Below, in pieces: positions 52,352-62,000 of a stretch of DNA of 64,000 bases. The position numbers and the translations under genes are program-made. This DNA is from Nitriliruptor sp040882075 (GTDB lineage: Bacteria; Actinomycetota; Nitriliruptoria; Nitriliruptorales; Nitriliruptoraceae), in the NCBI RefSeq assembly GCF_040882075.1, contig NZ_JBBEBZ010000164.1:9407-73406 (forward strand), written 5' to 3'. How positions within the stretch are numbered: position 1 is the first letter of the stretch; each line of letters starts with the position of its first letter. Below the pieces are notes generated by a model. That model saw only the letters and a list, made by a program, of their open reading frames with translations. It ran no database searches and was not told the origin of the DNA.

Positions 52352-53023
52352 ATGCGCCGCTCACCTCGACCTCTCGCCTCCCGTGCCCCCAGGTCGGGTC
52401 CTTCGACCCGGTCCGAGGTGGGCGGCGCACCTCTCGTCCTCGCCCCGTGGCTCGATGCCCTGAGCGACCGCTGGTGGGGTCTGACCCCGCGCACGCGGAC
52501 CGTCCTCGCGACGTGTCTGGTCGCGGCGCTGCTGTCGGGCGCGGCCCTCCGCACGGCCGCCTCGCCGTACGGCACCCCCGTGGCGGTCCTGGTCGCCGCC
52601 GAGGATCTGCCCGCGGGATCCGAGCTCGACCCCAGCGTGCTCCAGCGTGCGCGTTGGCCGGGCGAGTTGGTCCCGGAGGGGTACCGGCTCGACGCGACCG
52701 GGACGTTGACCGCTCCGCTCCCAGCCGGAGCGGTCCTGACCGACGCGCACGTCACCGACCGTGGCCTCGGAGGCCTGCTCGACGCCACCGACAGCGCGGT
52801 CCCGCTCCCGGCCGAACTGGTCCCGCCGCTGCCCGTCGGCACCGTGGTGCAGGTCGTGGCGACGGGCGTCGACGGCACCGGCACCGTGCTCGCCGACCGC
52901 GCCGAGGTGATCGCCAGCGACGGGGGCTCGCTGTGGCTGGCGGTCCCCCACGCCGCCGCCGCCGACGTGGCCGCAGCGGGACTCCGCGGCTCGGTCGCCC
53001 TCGCGGTGCGCTCCCCGGGGTGA
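52352..53023 (+). CDS. SAF domain protein (CpaB/RcpC-like)
   Basis: This protein of 223 residues has a hydrophobic segment (TVLATCLVAALLSGAAL near residue 50) and then an SAF domain (VLVAAEDLPAGSELDPSVLQ, LPAGAVLTDAHV). The layout resembles CpaB/RcpC pilus-assembly periplasmic proteins, but no other pilus gene is nearby. The ATG at 52352 excludes an upstream low-complexity extension from 52229. Confidence 0.8.
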   Translation: MRRSPRPLASRAPRSGPSTRSEVGGAPLVLAPWLDALSDRWWGLTPRTRTVLATCLVAALLSGAALRTAASPYGTPVAVLVAAEDLPAGSELDPSVLQRARWPGELVPEGYRLDATGTLTAPLPAGAVLTDAHVTDRGLGGLLDATDSAVPLPAELVPPLPVGTVVQVVATGVDGTGTVLADRAEVIASDGGSLWLAVPHAAAADVAAAGLRGSVALAVRSPG

Positions 53024-53135
53024 CGACCGGTCCGTCGGGATGGACGGGACCGCAGCCTCGCACGTCCGCCGGCCCCGTCTAGGCTCCGGGCGCCCGCCGG
53101 CGGTCCCCGTCCGCTCCCGCCGCGCTCGCCTCCAC

Positions 53136-54026
53136 GTGTTCCTCATCCTCCAGGCGATCGTGCTCGGCCTGCTCCAGGGGCTGACCGAGTTCCTCCCGGT
53201 GTCGTCCTCGGGCCACCTGCAGGGTGTCCCCTACCTGCTCGGGTGGGAGTCCGGCTCGCTGACCTTCGACGTCATGGTCCACGCCGGGACGCTCGTGGCC
53301 GTGATCGCCTACTTCCGCGAGGACCTGTGGTGGCTCGCCACCCGGTCCATCGGGATCGGGGCGGTGGACGGTGCCGAACAGCGTCGGGCTCGCCGGGTCG
53401 TGATGCTGCTCGCGGTCGGCACGCTCCCGGCCGCGGTCGCCGGCGTCGCGTTCGAGTCCACCTTCGAGGCGGCGTTCAACTCGCCTCGGGCGGTGTCGCT
53501 CTTCCTGTACATCACCGCGGCGCTGCTCGTGGTCGCCGAGCGGATCCGTCGCAAGCGAGCGGCAGCGACCATCGGCAAGCCGGTCGCCGACCTCGTCGGC
53601 TCCGAGGGGCAGCTCGACCCCGGCCGGCGCGAGGACACGGTGACCCTCCGTGACGCGGCCGTCATCGGTGCCGCGCAGGCGTTCGCCATCTTCCCCGGCG
53701 TGTCGCGGGCTGGATCCACCATCGCCGCAGGCATGCTGCTCGGCCTCTCCCGGGCCGCCGCGGCACGGTTCTCGTTCCTGCTGTCGGTGCCGATCATCGT
53801 CGGCGTGACGATCGCCAAGCTGCCCGACCTCGGGACGGCCGAACCCGGCACCCTGCCGTTCGGGTCGGTCGAGATCGCGGCCGGGGTCATCGCCGCCGCC
53901 GCCAGCGGGTACTGGGCGATCCGGTTCCTGCTGCGCCTGGTCCAGACCGACGACCTGATCGGGTTCGCGCGCTACGTCGCGGTGTTCGCCACGCTGCTGC
54001 TCGCCGGCACCTTCATGATCGGCTGA
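53136..54026 (+). CDS. uppP: undecaprenyl-diphosphatase UppP (BacA)
   Basis: This polytopic membrane protein of 296 residues recycles undecaprenyl pyrophosphate for cell-wall synthesis. Motifs are GLLQGLTEFLPVSSSGHL at the N terminus and FAIFPGVSRAGSTIAAGMLLG. The GTG at 53136 gives the typical N terminus FLILQAIVLG. It is probably a core gene. The neighbouring LCP enzyme uses the same lipid carrier class. Confidence 0.95.
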   Translation: MFLILQAIVLGLLQGLTEFLPVSSSGHLQGVPYLLGWESGSLTFDVMVHAGTLVAVIAYFREDLWWLATRSIGIGAVDGAEQRRARRVVMLLAVGTLPAAVAGVAFESTFEAAFNSPRAVSLFLYITAALLVVAERIRRKRAAATIGKPVADLVGSEGQLDPGRREDTVTLRDAAVIGAAQAFAIFPGVSRAGSTIAAGMLLGLSRAAAARFSFLLSVPIIVGVTIAKLPDLGTAEPGTLPFGSVEIAAGVIAAAASGYWAIRFLLRLVQTDDLIGFARYVAVFATLLLAGTFMIG

Positions 54027-54061
54027 GCAGCCGTGCGGGGTGCTCGTGGTGGCGGTGGCGG

Positions 54062-55987
54062 TCAGCGGTCGAGGACGTCGTGGAGGAAGGCGGTCACCCG
54101 CGGGTAGGCGTCGATCCGGTTGACGAGCTTGGCGAGCCCGTGGCCCTCGTCCTCGTAGATGAGCAGGTCGCAGCGCACCTTTCGCTCGGTCAGGACCTCG
54201 TGGATCTGCTCGGCCTCGGTCACGGGGACGCGCGGGTCGTTGCGACCGTGGATGATCAGCAGCGGGGCCGCGATGTGATCGACGCGGTTGATCGGTGACG
54301 CCGCCTCGAGCACCTCACGGTCGTGCTCCAGCGAGCCGTACTCACGCTCCCGGAACGCCCGCCGCCAGCTCGAGGTGTTCTCGAGGAAGGTGACGAGGTC
54401 ACTCATGCCGACCACGTCCACCCCGGCCGCCCACAGCTCGGGCTGGAAGGCCAGACCGGCGAGGACCATGTAGCCGCCGTACGACCCGCCGTAGAGCGCC
54501 GCCCGGTCCTGGTCGAGGTCGTCCTGGGTGCCGAGCCAGGCGTGCAACGCGGCCAGATCGGCGACCGAGTCGAGCCGCTTCTCGACGTCGTCGAGGTGCT
54601 GGTAGGCCTTGCCGTACCCGGTCGAACCGCGCACGTTCGGCGCGACGACGGCGAACCCCGACGCCACGAGGTACTGCGTCAGCGGGTTGAACGACGGGCG
54701 GTGCTGGGACTCCGGGCCGCCGTGGATGACGACGACGACCGGTGCCGGCCGACCGTCAGGTGACGGCGCGGGCCGGTGCACGAACGCCGGCACCTCGAGC
54801 CCATCGAACGAGGGGAAGCGGACCAGCTCGACGTCGATGAAGTGTTCCTCGTCGACCTCGTTCGGGCTGACGGTCGCGCGCTGGCAGGTCGAGGTCGTGG
54901 TGTCGACGATCCACACGTCGCCGGGCACCAGCGACGAGGAGAACGAGTACGTGAGGTGGCGGCCCTCGCGGGTGAAGCGGTAGCCACTGGCCACGCCGTC
55001 CCCCGGCAACGGGACCGGGCCACGGACCTCCAGGGTCCGCGGGTCGCGGAGCTCGGCACGCGAGATCCCATCCTCGTTCCAGCTGACCAGCAGCTGGGTC
55101 CCCGACCAGTCGAACGCCCCGCCGGTCGACCAACCGGTCTGCACGACCGGTTCGAGGTCCACCTCGAACCGGTCGTGGTCCCCGTCACGGACCTGGCCAC
55201 GCCAGAGGGCCGCGTGGTCGCGCCCGACGTCAGCGGACAGGACGAAGGTCGTGGAGTCGGGCAGCCACGAGGGGGTCCCGACCGCGGACGGTTCGAGGTC
55301 GTCGTGGGGCAGCAACTCGACCACGGCGGGGTGCTCGGCGGTGACGGGTCCTTCCGAAGGCAGCGCCTGGAGGTCGACGAGGTACACCCGGTTGTCGCCC
55401 GGTCGGGTCGTGACCTCCGTGACGGCCAGGAAGCGGCCATCGGGCGAGAACCCGCCGGGACCGGTCCACCCGCCGGTGGCCAGGACGCAGCGTTCCTCGC
55501 CGCTGCCGAGGTCGCGGACCCACGTGTCGAAGGCGACCCCATCGCCCCGGTTGGTGGCGTAGGCCAACCTCGTCCCGTCACGCGTCACACCGCCGGGGCG
55601 GTGGATGAACTCTGGGTCGACCACCAACGGGTCGAGGTCGTCCGGGCCGGTGTACGGCTCGGCGGGGTCAGCCGGGGCCGTGTAGAGCTGGTGGCGCTCG
55701 TTGCCGCCGCTGTCGGTCGCCAGCAGCAGCACATCGCTGTCACCGCCGGCCGGGTCGGCGGGCAGGTAGCCCGCGCCGGTGGGCTCGACGAAGCGCGTCA
55801 GCGGCACCAACCGCTCGGCCGGGGCGGGCAGGTCGTGGTCATCGAGGTCCAGCCGGTGCACCTGGGCGGTCCCCGGCAGGTTCGAGCTGACCAGCAGCCT
55901 CCGGCCGTCGGGTGACCACCCGGTCGGAGCCGCGGTGCGGATCTCGAGGTAGGCGCGGACGTCGGGAGCGGCGGTGTGATCGGTCAT
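54062..55987 (-). CDS. S9 family prolyl oligopeptidase-like serine peptidase
   Basis: In this protein of 641 residues an N-terminal beta-propeller (to about 370) precedes an alpha/beta hydrolase. The nucleophile motif is GGSYGGYMVLAGLA, the acid is in HGRNDPRVPVTEAEQ and the histidine is in YEDEGHGLAKL. No signal peptide is evident, so it is probably a cytoplasmic acylaminoacyl- or dipeptidyl-type peptidase. Confidence 0.92.
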   Translation of the reverse strand: MTDHTAAPDVRAYLEIRTAAPTGWSPDGRRLLVSSNLPGTAQVHRLDLDDHDLPAPAERLVPLTRFVEPTGAGYLPADPAGGDSDVLLLATDSGGNERHQLYTAPADPAEPYTGPDDLDPLVVDPEFIHRPGGVTRDGTRLAYATNRGDGVAFDTWVRDLGSGEERCVLATGGWTGPGGFSPDGRFLAVTEVTTRPGDNRVYLVDLQALPSEGPVTAEHPAVVELLPHDDLEPSAVGTPSWLPDSTTFVLSADVGRDHAALWRGQVRDGDHDRFEVDLEPVVQTGWSTGGAFDWSGTQLLVSWNEDGISRAELRDPRTLEVRGPVPLPGDGVASGYRFTREGRHLTYSFSSSLVPGDVWIVDTTTSTCQRATVSPNEVDEEHFIDVELVRFPSFDGLEVPAFVHRPAPSPDGRPAPVVVVIHGGPESQHRPSFNPLTQYLVASGFAVVAPNVRGSTGYGKAYQHLDDVEKRLDSVADLAALHAWLGTQDDLDQDRAALYGGSYGGYMVLAGLAFQPELWAAGVDVVGMSDLVTFLENTSSWRRAFREREYGSLEHDREVLEAASPINRVDHIAAPLLIIHGRNDPRVPVTEAEQIHEVLTERKVRCDLLIYEDEGHGLAKLVNRIDAYPRVTAFLHDVLDR

Positions 55988-56054
55988 GGCCCGAGCCTAC
56001 GGGCGGGCACGCGGACGTCCGGCCGAGGCCCACCTCCCACCTCGATGTGGCCGC

Positions 56055-56167
56055 CTACCGGTAGCTCCCAGGGGGCGGACCTGCCCCTCCAGGCCTACCG
56101 GTAGGCGCCAGGACGGCCTACCGGTAGACCACAGGGGGCGGACCTGCCCTTCCTGGTCTACCGGTAG
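56055..56167. repeat. two copies of a ~50-base hairpin unit ending in ctaccggtag
   Basis: The palindrome ctaccggtag occurs at 56055, 56095, 56118 and 56158. It bounds two near-identical 50-base units (56055-56104 and 56118-56167) that share agggggcggacctgccc in the middle. Each unit can fold on itself. It resembles a small extragenic palindromic (REP/BIME-like) element. It lies between the S9 peptidase and the mobA-fdhD gene. Confidence 0.7.
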
Positions 56168-56171
56168 GCGT

Positions 56172-56221
56172 CGGTGGGGCGGTGGGGCGGTGGGGCGGTG
56201 GGGCGGTGGGGCGGTGGGGCG
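56172..56221. repeat. tandem 8-base repeat (gtggggcg)
   Basis: The unit gtggggcg is repeated six times without interruption directly before the mobA-fdhD promoter region. It could vary in copy number by slippage and so affect expression. Confidence 0.8.
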
Positions 56222-56266
56222 GGCTGGCCTAGCGTGAGTGCACCGGGACGGCGAGGGAGAGCGCGC

Positions 56267-57667
56267 GTGGGCACGACGGGGCTCGTGCTCGCCGGTGGCG
56301 CCAGCCGCCGCTTCGGGTCGGACAAGCGGGTGGCGTTGCTCGAGGGCGTGCCGCTGCTTCGCCGCGCGATCGACGCGGTCGCGGCGGTGAGCGACGAGGT
56401 GATCGTGTCGACGGCACCCGACCGGCCACTCCCGGCCGGGGTCGACCTGCCGGCGGGTGTCCGCATCGTCACCGACGAGCCCGGTCACGCCGGGCCGTTG
56501 GCGGGCCTGATCGCGGGCCTGACCGCCGCGTCACACGAGGTGGTGGTCGTGCTCGGCGGCGACCACGCCTGGGCCCGCCCCGTGGTCCTGCGAGCGCTCC
56601 GGGACGCGGTCACCGTGGGAGGCGTCGACGCGGCCGTCCTCGAGGTCGACGGGCGGCAGCAACCGTTGGCCGCCGCCTACCGCCGTCACGTGGCATCGGT
56701 GGCCCGCCAGCGGCTCGAGGCGGGCGACCTGCGGGCCGTCGCGCTGCTCGAACACCTCGACGTCACGGTGGTCAACGTGCCGGGGGCGGCGCTGACCGCC
56801 CGGGACGTCGACGTGCCGGCCGACCTCGACCACGCACGTCGCACCTCCCGCGTCGAGGTGATAGCGGTCGACGCCGACGGGGCGGCGGCACGGGTCACAG
56901 ACGAGCTGGTCGGCGAGGAACCGCTCCGCATCCTGATCGCCGGCCCGGGTCAGGAGCCGCTCGAGGTCACCACGACGATGCGGACCCCGGGCCACGAGCT
57001 GGAGCTGGCCGCCGGCCTGCTGCACGCCGAAGGACTGCTCGCAGCCGGTGACATCACGGGTTCACGTACCGGCGCCGTCGTCACCGACGCACGTCCCGAC
57101 GACACCATCGTGGTCGAGGTCCGCGAGCCCGTGGATCCCGACGCCTTGGTCCACCGCCACGTGCCCGCCACCGCGTCGTGCGGGGTCTGCGGCCGGGCGT
57201 CGATCGACGACCTGCTCGCCCGTATCGACCCGCTCCACGCCCTCGGACCCACCATCGACTGGGCCGTCCTCGCCGGACTCCCCGACCAGCTCCGCGCCGA
57301 GCAACGCGCGTTCGACGCGACCGGCGGGCTGCACGCGACCGGGATCGCGACCGGCGACGGCACGCTCGTCACCGTGCGCGAGGACGTCGGTCGGCACAAC
57401 GCTCTGGACGCCGCGATCGGCGCCAACCTCCTCGCACGTGACCTGCCGCTCACCGACCACGTGGTCGTGCTGTCGGGCCGGGTCGGCTTCGAGCTCGTGC
57501 AGAAGGTCGCCGTGGCCGGCGCGACGATCATCGTCGCCGTCGGCGCCCCGTCGAACCTCGCCGTCCGGACCGCGGACGCCGCCGGCGTGACCCTCTGCGG
57601 CTTCGTGAGAGGCGGCACCGGCAACGTCTACACCCACCCCCACCGCGTCCGGCTCCCCTCACCCTGA
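56267..57667 (+). CDS. MobA-FdhD fusion: Mo-cofactor guanylyltransferase plus formate dehydrogenase sulfurtransferase
   Basis: In this protein of 466 residues, about 1-185 is MobA, with the GTP-binding block LVLAGGASRRFGSDKRV and VVLGGDHAW. It makes the guanylylated molybdenum cofactor used by formate dehydrogenases. Residues about 205-466 are FdhD: TMRTPGHELELAAGLLHAEG, the cysteine motif SCGVCG and REDVGRHNALDAAIGA. FdhD passes sulfur to the cofactor of formate dehydrogenase. A GAGGGAG box precedes the GTG at 56267. No formate dehydrogenase gene is in the window. Confidence 0.9.
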   Translation: MGTTGLVLAGGASRRFGSDKRVALLEGVPLLRRAIDAVAAVSDEVIVSTAPDRPLPAGVDLPAGVRIVTDEPGHAGPLAGLIAGLTAASHEVVVVLGGDHAWARPVVLRALRDAVTVGGVDAAVLEVDGRQQPLAAAYRRHVASVARQRLEAGDLRAVALLEHLDVTVVNVPGAALTARDVDVPADLDHARRTSRVEVIAVDADGAAARVTDELVGEEPLRILIAGPGQEPLEVTTTMRTPGHELELAAGLLHAEGLLAAGDITGSRTGAVVTDARPDDTIVVEVREPVDPDALVHRHVPATASCGVCGRASIDDLLARIDPLHALGPTIDWAVLAGLPDQLRAEQRAFDATGGLHATGIATGDGTLVTVREDVGRHNALDAAIGANLLARDLPLTDHVVVLSGRVGFELVQKVAVAGATIIVAVGAPSNLAVRTADAAGVTLCGFVRGGTGNVYTHPHRVRLPSP

Positions 57668-57727
57668 ACCAGGAGCGGGCGGCTGACAGGCACCGGGCGG
57701 GCCGGCGGTCATGAGTGACGCGTCAGC

Positions 57728-57937
57728 CGCCCACTGCCCGGACCACGCCCACTGCCCGGACCACGCCCGCTCAGCCCAGGCCNNNNNNNNNNNNNNNNNN
57801 NNNNNNNNNNNNNNNNNNNNNNNNNNNNNNNNNNNNNNNNNNNNNNNNNNNNNNNNNNNNNNNNNNNNNNNNNNNNNNNNNNCGCCCACTGCCCGGACCA
57901 CGCCCACTGCCCGGACCACGCCCGCTCAGCCCAGGCC
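57728..57937. other. assembly gap of 100 N between identical 55-base repeats
   Basis: Positions 57783-57882 are N. The 55 bases on either side (57728-57782 and 57883-57937) are identical and contain an internal 18-base tandem unit (cactgcccggaccacgcc). The assembler probably collapsed or duplicated a short tandem array here, so the true sequence and length are unknown. Confidence 0.9.
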
Positions 57938-58276
57938 GTCGAGGTCGTCGTCGTCGAGCTCGAGCCAGTCACCGTCACCGGTCGCGAGCCAGGCTGCCGG
58001 TGTCGACCCATCGTGCTCATCGAGGAGCACCTGCAGGTCGGGGAAGCGCTCGATCGCCCACGTCACGTCGACGAGCCTGGCGTTGTCGGCGTCCTCGAGC
58101 TCGGCGTCCGTCTCGGCGCCGACGTAGAGCTCCCACCCTGACGCCGTGCGGTCCTCGCCGACGGGCCGACCGGCGTCCTCGGGGTCGAACGCCACGAAAC
58201 CGGGGGTGGCCTGCTCGTCGTCGAGCAGCCGGGCCGTGACTAGCACGACCCGCGCGTCGGCCGTCTGCTCAGCCAC
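57926..58276 (-). CDS. DUF2185-like protein
   Basis: This protein of about 116 residues contains VVLVTARLLDDEQATPGFVA, SGWELYVGAETDAELEDADN and VTWAIERFPDLQVLLDEHDG. This is the pattern of DUF2185 (immunity-protein-like, Imm33 group). The start is uncertain; a GTG at 58276 is the best in-frame candidate. The 3' end overlaps the repeat bordering the assembly gap. Confidence 0.65.
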   Translation of the reverse strand: MAEQTADARVVLVTARLLDDEQATPGFVAFDPEDAGRPVGEDRTASGWELYVGAETDAELEDADNARLVDVTWAIERFPDLQVLLDEHDGSTPAAWLATGDGDWLELDDDDLDGLG

Positions 58277-58430
58277 CTCGTCACCTGCGTGATCGTCGTC
58301 GGACGCGATCGGGACCGACCGAGCCGAGCGGCAGGGTAGGCACTGGGACGGAGCGCTGGGCCGCCGAGCGCGCCGGCAGGTGAGCCGCAGCGCGGCCGCT
58401 GACGAGCGTCGTCGGCGGGTCCTGCGCAGG

Positions 58431-58751
58431 CTAGCCAGCGAGGTAACGTTCGAGCGCTTCGCGGGTGATCTCGGAGAGGCTGCTCCCTTCGCGCGCAGCG
58501 CGTTCTGCGGCGCGCCGGCGCAGATCCTCGGGCACACGCACGCGCAGCTGCGGTGACGGAGCAGCCGCTCCACTCAACGACGGCCGGCCGCGACGTCGGT
58601 AGACCACCTGGCCCTGGTCCGACGGGTAGCCGGCCTCGGCTTCGTCGGCGAGACGTTCGAGCTCCTCGGCATCGACGAGGGGGTCGCAGTCCGGATCGTG
58701 GCCCTCGCCGACGGTCAGACGGCGACCGATCCAATCAGGTGGTCGGCTCAT
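58431..58751 (-). CDS. ribbon-helix-helix antitoxin
   Basis: This protein of 106 residues has the C-terminal segment RVRVPEDLRRRAAERAARE followed by SLSEITREALERYL, a ribbon-helix-helix DNA-binding domain of the CopG/BrnA kind. The acidic N-terminal half probably binds the toxin. It overlaps the toxin gene upstream (58735) and is therefore co-translated. Order toxin then antitoxin matches BrnTA. Confidence 0.75.
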   Translation of the reverse strand: MSRPPDWIGRRLTVGEGHDPDCDPLVDAEELERLADEAEAGYPSDQGQVVYRRRGRPSLSGAAAPSPQLRVRVPEDLRRRAAERAAREGSSLSEITREALERYLAG

Positions 58752-59010
58752 CGCCTCGTCCTCTCTCGTACTCCTCGCGGTACTTGTCGCGCAGATCCAT
58801 CGCGTGGATGACCAGCAGCACATCGTCGCATGGTGTCAACGCCACGACCTCGAACGCCCGGCCGCTTCGGTCGTCACCGAGGATCAGGTACTTGGTCACC
58901 GACCCGTCGTGCGACAGCTCCCGGACGCTGAACGGATCGGCGAGAACGTCGAGCACTCGCTGCCTGCCGACGCGGTGCCGACGGGCCGACTGGGCGAACC
59001 GAACCTCCAC
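58735..59010 (-). CDS. putative BrnT/RelE-like toxin
   Basis: This protein of 91 residues includes SVTKYLILGDDRSGRAFEVV and DVLLVIHAMDLRDKYREEYE. The strand pattern recalls BrnT and similar small RNase toxins. The family call is tentative. It lies immediately upstream of the RHH antitoxin gene and starts at an ATG at 59010. Confidence 0.6.
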   Translation of the reverse strand: MEVRFAQSARRHRVGRQRVLDVLADPFSVRELSHDGSVTKYLILGDDRSGRAFEVVALTPCDDVLLVIHAMDLRDKYREEYERGRGDEPTT

Positions 59011-59047
59011 ACATCACCCTATGTGTACCACAGAAAAGACGCTCCGG

Positions 59048-62000
59048 TCAGACATCGAGGCGGTCCTGCGTGACTGCAAGACGCTCCGGCTTGCGCGCGG
59101 CCTTGGCGACCGGAAGGACGTCCCCGGCGGTGAGGTCCTCGACGCCGAGCAACGGCCCGACGACGATCTCGTCGAGCAGTGTTGCCTGTTCCCGCTCCAG
59201 CTCGACCACCTCGGTCAACACGTGCAGGAGTTCGAGCAGCTCGGTCGTGTACGCGCTCGGCCATCGTTCGGGGCGGATCGCTTCGAGCTGCGAATCGCGT
59301 CGGTCACCCATCTTCGGCTTGACCCGCGTGGCACGCCGGTACCCGAACCACTTGTCGAGCACGTTGACGCCCGACACCTCGTAGGCCCGAACCGCTGGGG
59401 CGACCGGACCGACCACGCCGTCACCGACACGCAGCTCACGTGAGACCGGGTCGTAGGCGATCGCGTCCGGGAACGCCTCCCCGAACGGTCCGCGCAACAG
59501 CGGCGGCTCAGCCGTCCGTGGCGCGCCAGCGGGACGCGGCGGGGAGGCCGTGGCGTCGATGAAGCGCTCCCCGTAGGTGTGCAGCCACAGGACCCGGCGG
59601 CCAGCCTCCACCGCACGGTCGAACAACGCCATGTCGACGGTGACGGGGACCCGGATGCCGGGTGTCGCCAGATCGTCGGCGAAGCTCGTGGTGTAGCCGG
59701 GGTGCCCCACAACGGCCGCCACGTAGGCGAACAGGTCCGGTGCCGTCACCGTTCGCCCGAGCCGGGTGCCGAGCAGGTCGAGCAGCCCCGGGTTCACGTT
59801 CGGCTCGGTGCCGTCGGCATCGAGCCACAACGGGTAGGCGCGCCCTCCGAAGCTGCCACGGTAGTGGTGAAGGTCCGGAACCAGTCCGGTCGCGGTCACA
59901 CCCGGCCCGTTGGTCGGCGCCCTCGGAGGCAACGCCGTCAGGTAGATCTGCTGCTCCGAGCGGACGCGCCACAGGGTCGGGTTGGGACGGTTGATGACCC
60001 GCTTGTCCCCGATGATCCACTGCCGGTCGAACGAGCGGTAGCCGATCCGAACCGGCTGCGGGCAGGGGCCATCGTCGTAGACGATCGCACCCTTGCGGTG
60101 CAGCAGGCCCGGCAGACCATCACCCAGTTCCGAGGAGATGCGGCGGTCGGTCGGATGCTCGCTGAACAGGTCGGCCTTCCGTACCGGATCCTTCTCCGCC
60201 TGGAGCGTGCGCCACCGTGTCTCCAACGTGGACCGGTCAGGCGCGATGGGCCACGTGCGTCCCGGCATCACGCCGGAGCCGGAGTACCGGAACAGGTCGT
60301 CGAGGTGTGGGTAGTCGCGCCACGCATGACGACCCTCCGCCAGGAACGGCTCGCGCCACCCGTCCGGCGCCGGCTCCCAGCCGTCGGTCAGCGTGACGTC
60401 GGCGAGTGCGTCGAACTTGGTCGTGCGGGAGCCGGCGGGCAACTGGCGGAACGCGACCGGCGCCGGGGTGTCCGGTCCGGTCTCCCCGTCACGGACGACC
60501 ATCACGATGCAGACCGGCTGCTGGACACCTTGGAAGACCCGGGTGCTCACGGCTGGCTGGTGGCCCTCGGGCGAGCAGTCGATGACGTAGATCGCATCGC
60601 CGCGGCGCCGGAGGTAGTCCCGCATCTGCTGGAAGCCCGGCCCGGAGAGGAACCCCGCGACCGTGATGAAGCAGACGATGCCGGTGTCGGACTCGGGTGG
60701 TTGGTCGAACACCTTCCAGGTCGCCCACCGCCAGAAGTAGACGTACGGGTTGTAGAGATGCTTGGCGTGGGCGCCGACGCCCCACTCCTTCGGCGGCATC
60801 CAGTCGTCCAACGGCGCGGACACCTTCGCACCAGGGGTGCCCTGCTCGATCCAACCGCCTTCACCCGCGGCCTTCTCGCCGTACGGCGGGTTGCCGAGCA
60901 CCACGGTGACCGGCACCTCTCGCTTGACCTGGTTGGCGCCCCTCATCGACGCCGTCAAGGGCCGGTACAGCATCCCGGCGTGCAGCGGGTCCTCGTCGTG
61001 AGCATCCGCGAGCGTGTCGACGACGTACAGCCGAACGCTGGCCGCTCGGTGCGCCGCCACACCGAGCTCGGCGAGCTCTGCCATCACGCGCAACTGCGCG
61101 ACGGCGAACGGCCCCAGCTGGAGCTCGAAGCCGCTGATGCGTCCGAGCGCGTCGTCCAGCGCTGCGGCGACGGCGTGCTCGCCCTCGAGGTCGGTCAACG
61201 TCGCCGCGATGGATCGCAGGACCGCGAGGAGGAACGTGCCGGTCCCCACCGCAGGGTCGAGCACGGTCACCGACGGATCCGCGAGTCCGCGGTGCTTGCC
61301 GAGGTGATCACGCAGTGCCACATCGACCAGGCGTGTCATCGCATCGACGACCTCGGGAGGCGTGTAGTACGACCCGGTCTGCTTGCGCAGTGCCGGGTCG
61401 TAGACCTGCAAGAAGTGCTCGTAGAAGTAGAGCCACGCCTCGGGATCGCCCTTCGAGATGGTCGGCCAATCGACGACGGCGAGCACGCGTTGGACCGTCG
61501 CGAGCGAGGTCAGCAGACCGTCACGCTGACCGACCTCGCGCGTGAACACGTCGAGCGCGGTCCCGATCAGCGAGTGGGTCTGCCCCAGCTCCCGCGCAGC
61601 CGCCTCGATCGACCCACCGAACTCGATCCCGCGCGCCCGCGCCAGCAGCAGCCCGAAGGTCACGGTCTGCGCGAACCCGTCCGCGAACGATTCGTCATCG
61701 GCGCCGGGTACCAAGGTCGTGCGCCAGTCCCGGTGCAGGTGGGCCAGCGTCGCGCTGCCGACGGTGAGCTGGTCCCGGACCTCGTCGCGGACCAGCCGAC
61801 ACATCCGCGCGCTGAGCTCGGCCAGCTCCCGAGGACCACGAGGCACGTACGGTTCCCAGGACAGGAAGTCGGCGATCAACGCGACCAGCTGGTCCGGGGC
61901 GGCGAGGTCAGCACCCGCGGACTCGACGTCGCCATCGAGCCGGACGACGCGACCCACCAGCTCGCCGCTGCGCCAGAGCGAGAACTCGCCACCGCTGCTG

